Assembly: GCA_947383145.1 (NCBI GenBank)
Contig: CANDCH010000001.1
Coordinates: 124,001 to 188,000 of the forward strand
Length of the DNA: 64,000 nucleotides
Reading direction: 5' to 3'
DNA from: an uncultured bacterium
GTDB lineage: Bacteria > Bacillota > Clostridia > Oscillospirales > Oscillospiraceae
This document shows, in pieces, positions 50,801-58,597 of this stretch; positions within the stretch are counted from its first letter, which is position 1, and the number at the start of each line of letters is the position of its first letter. Under the pieces are notes generated by a model. It was not told where the DNA came from. It saw only the letters and a list, made by a program, of their open reading frames with translations, and ran no database searches. The translations under genes were made by a program, and so were the position numbers.

Positions 50801-50875
50801 CTGGTGATTCTGGAGGCCGTGTACTTCCTGCGCTTGAAAAAAGCGAAGCAGAACGGGCCCGACCCCTCGAAATAA
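47867..50875 (+). CDS. Polytopic membrane GH3 glycoside hydrolase, reversed domain order (GH3-H)
   Basis: 1002 residues from a TTG at 47867, chosen because GGAAGGGAG lies 8 bases upstream and the only earlier start falls inside a hairpin. Three hydrophobic segments at the N-terminus (about 9-28, 50-72, 85-108) precede the sandwich (EEGIVLLKNKDGALPL, YGGTGSGEF, SPSGRTADTY), FnIII (VTNVGSTAGKDVVEVYY) and C-terminal TIM barrel (SAFSGRNFEYYSEDA, YVKHFALNDQE, presumed nucleophile Asp896 in TVVTDWYGG). A last hydrophobic segment (about 962-985) ends in LKKAKQN. Last GH3 of the array; the GH43 gene follows after 22 bases. Confidence 0.92.
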   Translation: MKNRKWVKPVIFIVVFAAITAGIWLGVQSLLGGRGVAASKDDIIAVVKSVLPYLIVMAVAVLAIAAAFIVCAVKKPSAAAKLTIRTQTVAAGLLAIVVCVNLICVGPMSSLLNVSAGAKGAMSETTQERSRALAEQIAEEGIVLLKNKDGALPLGADVTKLNVFGWASTNPIYGGTGSGEFSSAADKVTLLQGLELAGYELNQDLINFYVKEESERPEVGMYIQDWTNPEAKIKDMDRAKLFDGAKEFSDTALLVISRSGGEGADLPGSITDENSIAEAAATGRGVRYTSQKDDVDPEKSYLELTSRETALLERLNEEFKNIIVIINSANTMELGWIEEYENIGGVIWCAGPGEFGFAALGRVLNGSVSPSGRTADTYLYDLTTAPTYRNFGNFEYDNVSELVNRPGSGDNYKATFVNYVEGIYVGYKFYETAAAEGLIDYEKTVQFPFGFGLSYASFQQELTELAEKDGAVTLKVKVTNVGSTAGKDVVEVYYTPPYTNGGIEKSSVNLIEFAKTETLEPGQSETVEVSFALEDMASYDDLNRGCYVLEAGDYEISIRSDSHTVLAAQTVHVDADVVYNDSGAGARPSDAIAAVNRFDFARGDVTYLSRADGFANYEKATAAPASMSMSGEAKAGFISNAVYDPAEHMDNSGTVPAAGASNGLTLEDMAGAEYSDERWDALLDQLTAADMNALISVGGYMTSEIPSVGFQATVETDGPSGLHSNYTDLAGISFPAPVMLASTWNKELAREFGEVVGLEGQELGISGWYGPAMNIHRSAFSGRNFEYYSEDAVLSGVIAANAVAGARVHNMQTYVKHFALNDQEGNRTNMLLTWSNEQAIREIYLKPFEMALKEGGAKSVMSSYNYIGNIWAGACDALLNQVLRGEWGIDCTVVTDWYGGYGYMNADLSIRNGGDRMLTTTDTAKLLDSDSAEARTAMRRACHNILYSLANSNVFGSNLGMANWRIILIAADICAGVLLVILEAVYFLRLKKAKQNGPDPSK

Positions 50876-50897
50876 GACAGGCAGGAGGCAATTTGCG

Positions 50898-52334
50898 ATG
50901 GCTCAGGCATTCAACCCCTATCTCCCCAGCTGGGAGTACATCCCCGACGGCGAGCCCCACGTGTTTGGGGACCGCGTGTACGTGTACGGCTCCCATGACA
51001 AATTCAACGCCCCCATCTTCTGCGTCAACGACTATGTGTGCTGGTCCGCCCCGGCGGCCGACCTGTCCGACTGGCGGTATGAGGGCGTGATCTACCGCAA
51101 AAACCAGGACCCGAAGAACAAGCTGGGCCTGCGGCTGCTGTTCGCCCCCGACGTGTGCCGGGGGCCGGACGGGCGGTACTACCTCTACTACGCCTTCGAC
51201 TTCATGGGGATCATGGGGGTGGCCGTGTGCGACACCCCGGCGGGGGAATACCAGTTCCTGGGCCACGTGAAGTATCCCGACGGCACGATCTGGGGCCGGA
51301 GGAAGGGCGACCAGTTCCCCTTCGACCCCGGCGTGCTGGCGGACGACGACGGCCGGGTGTGGCTGTACTCCGGGTTCTACACCCCCACCCCCGCCATCGT
51401 CACAGGCGGGAAAAAGCTGCGCAACGACGGCGGCACGGTGGCGGAGCTGGAGCCCGACATGGTGACCCTGAAGGGGGAGCCCAGGGTGATCTTCCCCAAG
51501 GAGGGCCCCGGCTCCTTCCCCAACCACGAGTTTTTCGAGGCCAGCTCCATCCGAAAGGACGGGGACACCTACATCTTCGTCTACTCCTCCCGGCACAACC
51601 ATGAGCTGTGCTACGCCACCAGTGAGCGCCCCGACGGCGGCTTCACCTTCGGCGGCACCCTGGTGAGCCTGGGCGACCTCTTTCTGGACGGCAACGAGGA
51701 CGAACAAAAGGGCGTCAACTACCTGGGCAACACCCACGGCGGGCTGTTGAACCTCGGGGAGGACTGGTACATCTTCTACCACCGGCAGACCAACCGGCAC
51801 TCCTACTCCCGGCAGGCCTGCGCGGAGAAGCTGGCGCGCACCCCGGAGGGGGGCTTCAAGCAGGCGGAGGTGACCTCCTGCGGCCTGAACGGCGGGCCGC
51901 TGCGGGGGGAAGGGCGGTACGAAGCCCGGATCGCCTGCAACCTGTGGAGCAAGGACGGCGTGGGGCGGTACGACGGCCCCAGCCCCCGCAGGCGCTTGAA
52001 GGAGCATCCCTATTTCACCCAGACCGGCGGGGACCGGGAGGGGGACGGCGGCCAGTACATCGCCAATATGCGCAGCGGCTCGGTGGCCGGGTTCAAATAC
52101 TTTCAAATTGGAAAGAAAACCGCCGTCAGCCTGGAAGCCGGCGGCGACGGGAAGGGCGTGATGCAGGTGTCGGACCGGCCCGACTTCGCCCATATCTGCG
52201 CGGAGGTTACCATAATGTCCGGCCTTGCGTGGGATGCCCCGCTGCACATGGAGCCAGGGGTACGGGCGCTGTACTTCCGGTTCCGCGGCGAGGGGGCTGT
52301 GAGCTTTCACGCGTTTACCCTTTCGCCGTTGTAA
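50898..52334 (+). CDS. GH43 family glycosidase (arabinofuranosidase/xylosidase type) with C-terminal beta-sandwich
   Basis: 478 residues, no signal peptide, so cytoplasmic. The five-blade propeller start carries PDGEPHVFGDRVYVYGSHD with the catalytic base Asp, a second Asp in FAPDVCRGPDGRYYLYYA, and the general acid Glu in FFEASSIRKDGDTYIFVYS. The last ~120 residues (from GGQYIANMRSGSVAGFKYF) look like a CBM6-type sandwich, as in GH43 beta-xylosidases. It would cut imported arabino- or xylo-oligosaccharides. Placed between the GH3 array and the pentose genes, it connects surface hydrolysis to pentose catabolism. Confidence 0.88.
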   Translation: MAQAFNPYLPSWEYIPDGEPHVFGDRVYVYGSHDKFNAPIFCVNDYVCWSAPAADLSDWRYEGVIYRKNQDPKNKLGLRLLFAPDVCRGPDGRYYLYYAFDFMGIMGVAVCDTPAGEYQFLGHVKYPDGTIWGRRKGDQFPFDPGVLADDDGRVWLYSGFYTPTPAIVTGGKKLRNDGGTVAELEPDMVTLKGEPRVIFPKEGPGSFPNHEFFEASSIRKDGDTYIFVYSSRHNHELCYATSERPDGGFTFGGTLVSLGDLFLDGNEDEQKGVNYLGNTHGGLLNLGEDWYIFYHRQTNRHSYSRQACAEKLARTPEGGFKQAEVTSCGLNGGPLRGEGRYEARIACNLWSKDGVGRYDGPSPRRRLKEHPYFTQTGGDREGDGGQYIANMRSGSVAGFKYFQIGKKTAVSLEAGGDGKGVMQVSDRPDFAHICAEVTIMSGLAWDAPLHMEPGVRALYFRFRGEGAVSFHAFTLSPL

Positions 52335-52464
52335 AGGGGAGCGTATGCGGGCAGTTAAACACGGGCGGCGGCATTCCTATGGCGGTATTCTTCTTTGTCA
52401 ACAAAAGCGTTTTCCCCGAGGGGAGCAAAAAAAGCGGGCCGCGTAAGCGAAAGGGGCAGTTCAG

Positions 52465-53988
52465 ATGGAATTTTTGTTAGGAATTGATTTAGGCACGTCC
52501 GGCACCAAAACGGTGCTCTTCGACCCGTCGGGCACGCCTGTGGCCAGCCATACGGTGGAGTACCCCCTCCACCAGCCCCGGAACGGCTGGGCGGAGCAGG
52601 ACCCGGAGGACTGGTGGCGGGCGGCGCGGGAAACCATCCAGGCCGTGCTGGCGAAAAGCGGCGCCAGCCCCGCCGCCGTCAAGGGGATTGGCATATCCGG
52701 CCAGATGCACGGGCTGGTGATGCTGGACGGCCAGGGGCAGGTGCTGCGCCCCGCCATCCTGTGGTGCGACGGCCGCACCCAGAAGCAGTGCGATGAGATC
52801 ACCGCCAGGATAGGCGCGGACAAATTGCTGTCTATCTCCGCCAACCCGGCCCTGCCGGGCTTCACGGCGGGCAAGCTCCTCTGGGTGCGGGAGCACGAGC
52901 CGGAAATTTATGAGAAGTGCCGCCACATCCTGCTGCCCAAGGACTACATCCGATACAAGCTCACCGGGGAGTTCGCCACCGAGGTGTCCGACGCCTCCGG
53001 CATGAACCTGCTGGATGTGCCCCGCCGGGCGTGGAGCGGCGAGCTTCTGTCCGCGCTGGAGATTGACCCCGCCTGGCTGGGGCGGATGTATGAATCCTGC
53101 GAGGTGACCGGGACGGTGACCCGCGCCGCGGCCCAGTCCACCGGGCTGGCCCCCGGCACCCCCGTGGCGGGCGGGGCGGGGGATAACGCGGCCGCCGCCA
53201 TCGGCACCGGCGTGGTGGAGACGGGCAGGGCCTTCACCACCCTGGGCACCTCCGGGGTGATCTTCGCCCACGCCGACGAGGTCACCATCGACCCCAAGGG
53301 TAGGGTGCACACCTTCTGCTCCGCCGTCCCCGGCAAGTGGACGGTGATGAGCTGCACCCTGGCGGCGGGACTGTCCCTCCAGTGGTTCCGCAACCAGTTC
53401 TGCGCCGCCGAGCGGGAGGCCGCCGCGGGCATGGGCCGCGACCCCTACGAGCTGATGACCACCCAGGCCCAGCGCAGCCCCATCGGGGCGAACCGCCTGC
53501 TCTACCTGCCCTACCTGATGGGGGAGCGCTCTCCCCTGCTGGATTCCGACGCCCGGGGCGGCTTCATCGGCCTGTCCGCCATCCACACCAAGGGCGACCT
53601 GATCCGCGCCGTGATGGAGGGGGTGGCCTACTCCCAGCGGCAGTGCCTGGACGTGTTCCGGGAGATGGGGGTGGACGTGTCGGACATGGCGGTCTGCGGA
53701 GGCGGCGGGCGCAGCCCCTTCTGGCGTCAGATGCTGGCGGACGTGTACGGCTGCCCGGTGAAAACCATCGCCTCCGCCGAGGGGCCGGCCCTGGGCGCGG
53801 CCATCCTGGCGGGGGTGGGCGCGGGGATGTACGCCAGCGTGCCCGAGGGCTGCGCCGCGGCGGTACGGACGGGGGAATGCCAACAGCCTGAGCCGGAGCG
53901 CTCCGCTGCCTATGAACCCTACTATCAGCTGTACCGGGGGCTGTACCCCGCCCTGCGGGACAGCTTCCACACCCTGGCGGCGCTTTAA
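52465..53988 (+). CDS. xylB: Xylulokinase
   Basis: 507 residues, FGGY family. N-terminal phosphate loop LLGIDLGTSGTKTVLFD, xylulokinase-type substrate motif GISGQMHGLV, ILWCDGRTQKQC, the catalytic Asp in GGAGDNAAAAIG, and the C-terminal ATP site VCGGGGRSPFWRQMLADV. It phosphorylates D-xylulose to xylulose 5-phosphate. Downstream genes encode a ketose/aldose isomerase and transketolase, so the operon forms and uses this product. Related FGGY kinases for other ketoses cannot be fully excluded. Confidence 0.92.
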   Translation: MEFLLGIDLGTSGTKTVLFDPSGTPVASHTVEYPLHQPRNGWAEQDPEDWWRAARETIQAVLAKSGASPAAVKGIGISGQMHGLVMLDGQGQVLRPAILWCDGRTQKQCDEITARIGADKLLSISANPALPGFTAGKLLWVREHEPEIYEKCRHILLPKDYIRYKLTGEFATEVSDASGMNLLDVPRRAWSGELLSALEIDPAWLGRMYESCEVTGTVTRAAAQSTGLAPGTPVAGGAGDNAAAAIGTGVVETGRAFTTLGTSGVIFAHADEVTIDPKGRVHTFCSAVPGKWTVMSCTLAAGLSLQWFRNQFCAAEREAAAGMGRDPYELMTTQAQRSPIGANRLLYLPYLMGERSPLLDSDARGGFIGLSAIHTKGDLIRAVMEGVAYSQRQCLDVFREMGVDVSDMAVCGGGGRSPFWRQMLADVYGCPVKTIASAEGPALGAAILAGVGAGMYASVPEGCAAAVRTGECQQPEPERSAAYEPYYQLYRGLYPALRDSFHTLAAL

Positions 53989-54000
53989 GGAGGCGGAAAT

Positions 54001-54636
54001 ATGGAGATCACGAGCGTATTTGACAAGGAATTCGCCCCCTACGGGCGGGTGCATGAGGGCTACGAGCTGTCCGGCCTGCTGGCGGCGATGGACGCCATCC
54101 CCTTGCCGGAGGAGGGCACGGCCTACCAGCCCTCCATTGAATCGCTGGAGGCTCTGCCTGTGTTCTGCCAGTTTGAGGGCAACGCTTACGGCGGAATGCC
54201 GGTGCAGCTGGGGATGTGCTGGGGCCGGAATACGAAATTGAACTGTCTGGAGTACCACCGGGACAGCGAGTTCAACGTGGGCACGGAGGACTTCATACTC
54301 CTGCTGGCAAAGCAGGAGGAGATCGTGGACGGCGCGCTGGACACGGCCAAGGTCAAGGCCTTCCGCGTCCCCGCCGGGGCGCTGGTGGAGGTCTACGCCA
54401 CCACCCTGCACTACGCCCCCTGCCACACCGACCCGGTAAAAGGCTTCCGGGTGGCGGTGGTTCTGCCCCGGGGCGCCAACACAGCGAGGCCGGAATTCAC
54501 CGAGGAATACGGCGACTCCAAGCTGCTGTGGGCCCGGAACAAGTGGCTGCTGGCCCACGCTGACAGCGCCGAGGCCAAACAGGGCGCGGTCGTGGCCCTG
54601 ACAGGTGAGAATATTGACATCAAAGACCAGATTTGA
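54001..54636 (+). CDS. DUF4867 family protein (cupin-like)
   Basis: 211 residues. Seen: LEYHRDSEFNVGTEDFILLLAK and LVEVYATTLHYAPCH, spaced as in cupin or ureidoglycolate lyase-like beta-barrels. I recognise it as DUF4867, found in sugar isomerase/kinase operons. A role as sugar mutarotase or isomerase helper is inference from context. It lies 12 bases after xylB with AAGGAGG, and 13 bases before the isomerase gene. Confidence 0.75.
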   Translation: MEITSVFDKEFAPYGRVHEGYELSGLLAAMDAIPLPEEGTAYQPSIESLEALPVFCQFEGNAYGGMPVQLGMCWGRNTKLNCLEYHRDSEFNVGTEDFILLLAKQEEIVDGALDTAKVKAFRVPAGALVEVYATTLHYAPCHTDPVKGFRVAVVLPRGANTARPEFTEEYGDSKLLWARNKWLLAHADSAEAKQGAVVALTGENIDIKDQI

Positions 54637-54649
54637 GGAGGAGTACATT

Positions 54650-56131
54650 ATGAAAAATATCCCTGACGTGAAGCTGGGCCTCATCGCCGTGAGCCGGGAC
54701 TGCTTTCCCATCGCCCTGAGCGAGCGCCGCCGCGCCGCCGTCAAAGCCGCCTATGCGGGCGAGCTGTACGAGTGCCCCGTCACCGTGGAGAACGAGCAGG
54801 ATATGCTGAAGGCCGTGGCCGACGTGAAGGCCCAGGACTGCAACGCCCTGGTGGTGTTCCTGGGCAATTTCGGCCCGGAGACCCCGGAAACGCTGATTGC
54901 CAAAAAGTTTCACGGCCCCTGTATGTTCGTGGCCGCCGCCGAGGGGGACGGCGACCTCATCAACGGCCGGGGCGACGCCTACTGCGGGATGCTCAACTGC
55001 TCCTACAACCTGGGGATGCGGCATTTGAAGGGTTACATCCCCGAGTACCCCGTGGGCGCCGCCGCCGACATTGCCAAAATGATTGCCGACTTCGTACCCA
55101 TTGCCCGGGCCGTCATCGGTGTGAAAAACCTGAAAATCATCACCTTCGGCCCCCGGCCCCAGGACTTCTTTGCCTGCAACGCGCCCATCAAAGGGCTGTA
55201 CGAGCTGGGGGTGGAGGTGGAGGAGAACTCCGAGCTGGACCTGCTGGTGTCCTACAAGGCCCACGCGGACGACCCCCGCATCCCCGAGGTGTGCGCCGAG
55301 ATGGCGGCGGAGATGGGCGAGGGCAAGTATTACCCCGAGCTGTCCGCCCGGATGGCCCAGTTTGAGCTCACCCTGCTGGACTGGGCGGAGCAGCACAAGG
55401 GCTCCCGGAAGTATGTGGCCTTCGCCGACAAGTGCTGGCCCGCCTTCCCGGAGGCCTTCGGCTTCGAGCCCTGCTACGTGAATTCCCGGCTGGCCGCCCG
55501 GGGCATCCCCGTGGCCTGCGAGGTGGACATCTACGGGGCCCTGTCCGAGTACATCGGCGCCTGCGTCAGCGGCGACGCCGTCACCCTGCTGGACATCAAC
55601 AACTCCGTCCCGGCCCAGTTGTGGGAGGAGCAGATCAAGGGCAAGCACGACTACGCCCTCACCGACACCTTCATGGGCTTCCACTGCGGCAACACCCCGG
55701 CCTGCAAGCTGTGCGCCGACCGCGCCGTGAAGTACCAGCTCATCCAGAATCGGCTGCTGGAGAACGGCGGCGAGCCCGACTTCACCCGGGGCACCCTGGA
55801 AGGCGACATCGCGCCCAGCGATATCACCTTCTACCGTCTCCAGTGCGACAGCGAGGGGAACCTGCGCTCCTACATCGCCCAGGGCGAGGTGCTGCCGGTG
55901 GCCACCGGTTCCTTCGGCGGCATCGGCGTGTTCGCCATCCCCGAGATGGGCCGGTTCTACCGCCATGTGCTGATCCAGAAGCGCTACCCCCACCACGGGG
56001 CGGTGGCCTTCGGCCACTACGGCAAGGCGCTGTTTGAGGTGTTCAAGCTCCTGGGCGTCCAGGATATCGCCTGGAACCAGCCCAAATCCCTGCCCTATCC
56101 CACCGAGAACCCCTGGTTTACTTTTTCTTGA
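54650..56131 (+). CDS. L-fucose/L-arabinose isomerase family protein
   Basis: 493 residues from ATG 54650 (GAGGAGG upstream). The Rossmann-like N-terminus (VKLGLIAVSRDCFPIALSERRR), VVFLGNFGPETPE, the central ADKCWPAFPEAFGFEPCYVNSRL and the C-terminal GSFGGIGVFAIPEMGRFYRHVLI follow the FucI/AraA fold, whose metal site isomerises an aldose to a ketose. No xylA-type gene is seen, so this protein may supply the xylulose for XylB; L-fucose, D-arabinose or L-arabinose are alternatives. The last residues (TFS and stop) are encoded inside a dispersed hairpin repeat, so its C-terminus was probably altered by insertion. Confidence 0.85.
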   Translation: MKNIPDVKLGLIAVSRDCFPIALSERRRAAVKAAYAGELYECPVTVENEQDMLKAVADVKAQDCNALVVFLGNFGPETPETLIAKKFHGPCMFVAAAEGDGDLINGRGDAYCGMLNCSYNLGMRHLKGYIPEYPVGAAADIAKMIADFVPIARAVIGVKNLKIITFGPRPQDFFACNAPIKGLYELGVEVEENSELDLLVSYKAHADDPRIPEVCAEMAAEMGEGKYYPELSARMAQFELTLLDWAEQHKGSRKYVAFADKCWPAFPEAFGFEPCYVNSRLAARGIPVACEVDIYGALSEYIGACVSGDAVTLLDINNSVPAQLWEEQIKGKHDYALTDTFMGFHCGNTPACKLCADRAVKYQLIQNRLLENGGEPDFTRGTLEGDIAPSDITFYRLQCDSEGNLRSYIAQGEVLPVATGSFGGIGVFAIPEMGRFYRHVLIQKRYPHHGAVAFGHYGKALFEVFKLLGVQDIAWNQPKSLPYPTENPWFTFS

Positions 56132-56215
56132 AAGAAAAAGTAACCAAAAAGAACTTTAATCCGCTACCGGCGTGTCTGTTGTTCCAAGTTTGCACATGAC
56201 AACGCAAGTGGCATT
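56112..56215 (+). repeat. Dispersed hairpin repeat, copy b
   Basis: ACTTTTTCTT pairs with AAGAAAAAGT (56120-56141), then AACCAAAAAGAACTTTAATC and a later GCACATGACAACGC motif. Homologous to copy a at 16970-17069. It spans the isomerase stop codon and fills the gap to the transketolase gene. Right boundary approximate. Confidence 0.7.
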
Positions 56216-56229
56216 TGAGGTAACGTTTT

Positions 56230-57075
56230 ATGACAAAACAAGAAGAAAAAGCCCTGCAAGCTACGGCTTGCAGGGTTCGGATGGGCGTGCTCACCGCCAC
56301 CCACGGGGCTAAGGCGGGCCACCCCGGCGGCAGCCTGTCCGCCGCCGACGTGTTCACCTACCTGTACTTCAAGGAGCTGAACGTCGACCCCGCTGACCCC
56401 AAAAAGGCGGACCGGGACCGCTTTGTGCTGTCCAAGGGCCACACCGCGCCGGGGCTGTACGCGGCGCTGGCCCACCGGGGCTTCTTCCCGGTGGACGACC
56501 TGCCCACCCTGCGGCACATCGACAGCTATTTGCAGGGCCACCCCAACATGAACACCGTCCCCGGCGTGGATATGTCCACCGGCTCCCTGGGCCAGGGCGT
56601 CTCCTGCGCCTGCGGCATGGCCCTGGGCCTGAAGAAGCGGGGCAGCGCCGCGAGGGTCTACACGCTCCTCGGCGACGGCGAGATGCAGGAGGGGCAGGTG
56701 TGGGAGGCGCTGATGTTTGCCGCCCACTACAAGCTGGACAATTTGTGCGTCATCATCGACCACAACGGGCTCCAGATCGACGGCCCCAATGACAAGGTGA
56801 TGGGCCTGGGCGACCTCCCGGACAAGCTGCACGCCTTCGGCCTGGAGGTGTTCCAGATCAACGGCCACAATTTCCGCTCCATGGAGGGGGCCTTTGAGAT
56901 CGCCCGGCAGACGAAGGGCAGCCCTTGCGCCATCGTGCTGGAGACTACCAAGGGCAAAGGGGTCAGCTACATGGAAAACCAGGTGGGCTGGCACGGCAAG
57001 GCCCCCAACGACGAGGAATATGCCCAGGGCATGGCGGAGCTGACCGCCCAGCTGGCGGAATTGGAGGCGGGCTGA
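56230..57075 (+). CDS. Transketolase, N-terminal (thiamine diphosphate-binding) subunit
   Basis: 281 residues. Split-type transketolase alpha half: HPGGSLSAADVFTYLYF, SKGHTAPGLYAAL, GSLGQGVSCACGMALG and the thiamine-diphosphate motif GDGEMQEGQVWEALMFAAHYKLDN. With its partner encoded one base downstream it transfers two-carbon units from xylulose 5-phosphate, completing the route from pentose to glycolysis. A second, housekeeping transketolase is expected elsewhere in the genome. Confidence 0.93.
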   Translation: MTKQEEKALQATACRVRMGVLTATHGAKAGHPGGSLSAADVFTYLYFKELNVDPADPKKADRDRFVLSKGHTAPGLYAALAHRGFFPVDDLPTLRHIDSYLQGHPNMNTVPGVDMSTGSLGQGVSCACGMALGLKKRGSAARVYTLLGDGEMQEGQVWEALMFAAHYKLDNLCVIIDHNGLQIDGPNDKVMGLGDLPDKLHAFGLEVFQINGHNFRSMEGAFEIARQTKGSPCAIVLETTKGKGVSYMENQVGWHGKAPNDEEYAQGMAELTAQLAELEAG

Positions 57076-57076
57076 T

Positions 57077-58024
57077 ATGGCGGAAGGAAAGAAAATCGCC
57101 ACCCGGCAGAGCTACGGCGAGGCGCTGCGGGAGCTGGGCGCGCTCCACGACGACGTGGTGGTGCTGGACGCCGACCTGGCCAACGCCACCAAGACGGACA
57201 TTTTCAAAAGGGCGTTCCCCGACCGCCACTACGACTGCGGCATCGCGGAGAGCGACATGATGTGTGTGGCGGCGGGGCTGGCGGCCACGGGGCTGGTGCC
57301 CTTTGCCTCCAGCTTCGCCATGTTCGCGGCGGGCCGGGCCTTTGAGCAGGTGCGCAACTCCATCGGTTACCCCCACCTCAACGTGAAGATCGGCGCCACC
57401 CACGGCGGCATCTCCGTGGGTGAGGACGGGGCTTCCCACCAGTGCTGCGAGGATTTCGCGCTGATGCGCTCCATCCCCGGCATGGTGGTGATGTCCCCGG
57501 CTGATGATGTGGAGGCCAAGGCCATGGTGAAGGCGGCCTACGAGCATAAAGGGCCTGTGTATATGCGGTTCAGCCGGTACGGCGCGCCGGTCATCCACGA
57601 TCCGGATAGTTTTACTTTTGAAATCGGCAAGGGCGAGGTGCTGCGGGAGGGCACGGACGCGGCCCTCATCGTCAACGGCCTGCTGGTGGCGGAGGCGCTG
57701 GAGGCGGCGAACTTTCTGGCGGAACAGGGCGTCAGCGCCCGGGTCATCGACATGGCCACCATCAAGCCCTTGGACGAGGCGCTGGTGCTGAAAGCGGCCC
57801 GCGAGTGCGGCAGAATCGTCACCTGCGAGGAACACTCCACCATCGGCGGGCTGGGGGAGGCGGTGTGCGCCGTCATCGCTCAGCACGGGCTGGCCTGCCC
57901 GGTGGAGCGGGTGGGGGTCAACGACGAGTTCGGCCACTCCGGCCCCGCCGGGGCGCTGCTGGAGCAGTTCGGGCTGTGTGGGAAGCATATCGCGCAAACC
58001 GCTAAGATGCTGTGCTGTAGATAG
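57077..58024 (+). CDS. Transketolase, C-terminal (pyrimidine-binding) subunit
   Basis: 315 residues. Contains VVVLDADLANATKTDIF, the cofactor-activating Glu in YDCGIAESDMMCVAAGLA, the ATHGGISVGEDGASHQCCED segment and a C-terminal domain with CEEHSTIGGLGEAV and the FGHSGPAGALLEQFGL ending. It completes the split transketolase with the preceding gene, and two MITE-like repeats plus a strong terminator follow. Confidence 0.93.
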   Translation: MAEGKKIATRQSYGEALRELGALHDDVVVLDADLANATKTDIFKRAFPDRHYDCGIAESDMMCVAAGLAATGLVPFASSFAMFAAGRAFEQVRNSIGYPHLNVKIGATHGGISVGEDGASHQCCEDFALMRSIPGMVVMSPADDVEAKAMVKAAYEHKGPVYMRFSRYGAPVIHDPDSFTFEIGKGEVLREGTDAALIVNGLLVAEALEAANFLAEQGVSARVIDMATIKPLDEALVLKAARECGRIVTCEEHSTIGGLGEAVCAVIAQHGLACPVERVGVNDEFGHSGPAGALLEQFGLCGKHIAQTAKMLCCR

Positions 58025-58032
58025 ACAGCGTA

Positions 58033-58203
58033 CTTAAGGAAGGACTGTTTAAATCGTCAAGAGCAGATTGCGAAGAAATTTTGCGCCAGAACACGGCGCG
58101 ATGACCCAGGAATAATTGCGTTTATTTCAAGAAACCGCAGCAAAATTATGGCGCAAAATTTCCGCAAGACGCCGCAGACGCATTTAATCAGTCCTTCCTT
58201 AAG
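58033..58203. mobile_element. MITE-like element 1 (non-coding, long terminal inverted repeats)
   Basis: A 22-base terminal repeat CTTAAGGAAGGACTGTTTAA.. (58033-58054) is matched inverted at 58182-58203 with about two differences. An inner inverted pair (GAAATTTTGCGCC near 58074-58088 and GGCGCAAAATTTC near 58150-58162) would let the whole 171 bases fold. No ORF inside. No transposase in the window shares these ends. Confidence 0.65.
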
Positions 58204-58303
58204 GAGTCACTGATTTAATCAATAATTTCTCAAGAAAAGCACAACATATTGTATTTTTTCTTTTTCAAAATCTATATACCGAATTAATCAGTGTTTCCTT
58301 TAG
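58198..58303. mobile_element. MITE-like element 2, abutting element 1
   Basis: CTTAAGGAGTCACTGATTTA.. (58198-58220) is matched inverted by the end at 58281-58303 with a few differences. It shares its first bases with the end of element 1 and has a related terminal sequence, so the two may be a tandem or nested pair. 106 bases, non-coding. Confidence 0.55.
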
Positions 58304-58325
58304 CGTTCTGGTCCCGTATTTCATG

Positions 58326-58379
58326 TGTGCGCCCCCTGAAAATTAGTCTCGTTCTCAGGGCCATGGCGCACATTTTTTT
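58326..58379 (+). terminator. Rho-independent terminator after the pentose operon
   Basis: TGTGCGCC (58326-58333) pairs with GGCGCACA (58365-58372), with an inner CCCTGA/TCAGGG stem, followed by seven Ts (58373-58379). Confidence 0.8.
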
Positions 58380-58477
58380 GCTTTTGTCAAGTGTTTTTTA
58401 TTTTGCGTTGGAATTTATTGGTTAACTTAATGGCGTTGATTGGATGGAGGGATATTTCCTGAACTGGAAGAAAGCGG

Positions 58478-58521
58478 ACAATAAAAACCACCGGCAGGGA
58501 CGTGCCCCCGCCGGTGGTTTT
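58478..58521 (-). terminator. Terminator of the GH1-GH43 operon
   Basis: AAAACCACCGGC (58484-58495) pairs with GCCGGTGGTTTT (58510-58521). On the minus strand the stem ends in GGTTTTTATT; it could also work on the plus strand. Between this and 58379 I see no gene. Confidence 0.75.
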
Positions 58522-58597
58522 CTTGGTTTACGGCATAGCATTTTTTGAGGGTAGCCCTGCCGGATTTTCATGACCAGGCTTATATTCCCATGACTGT

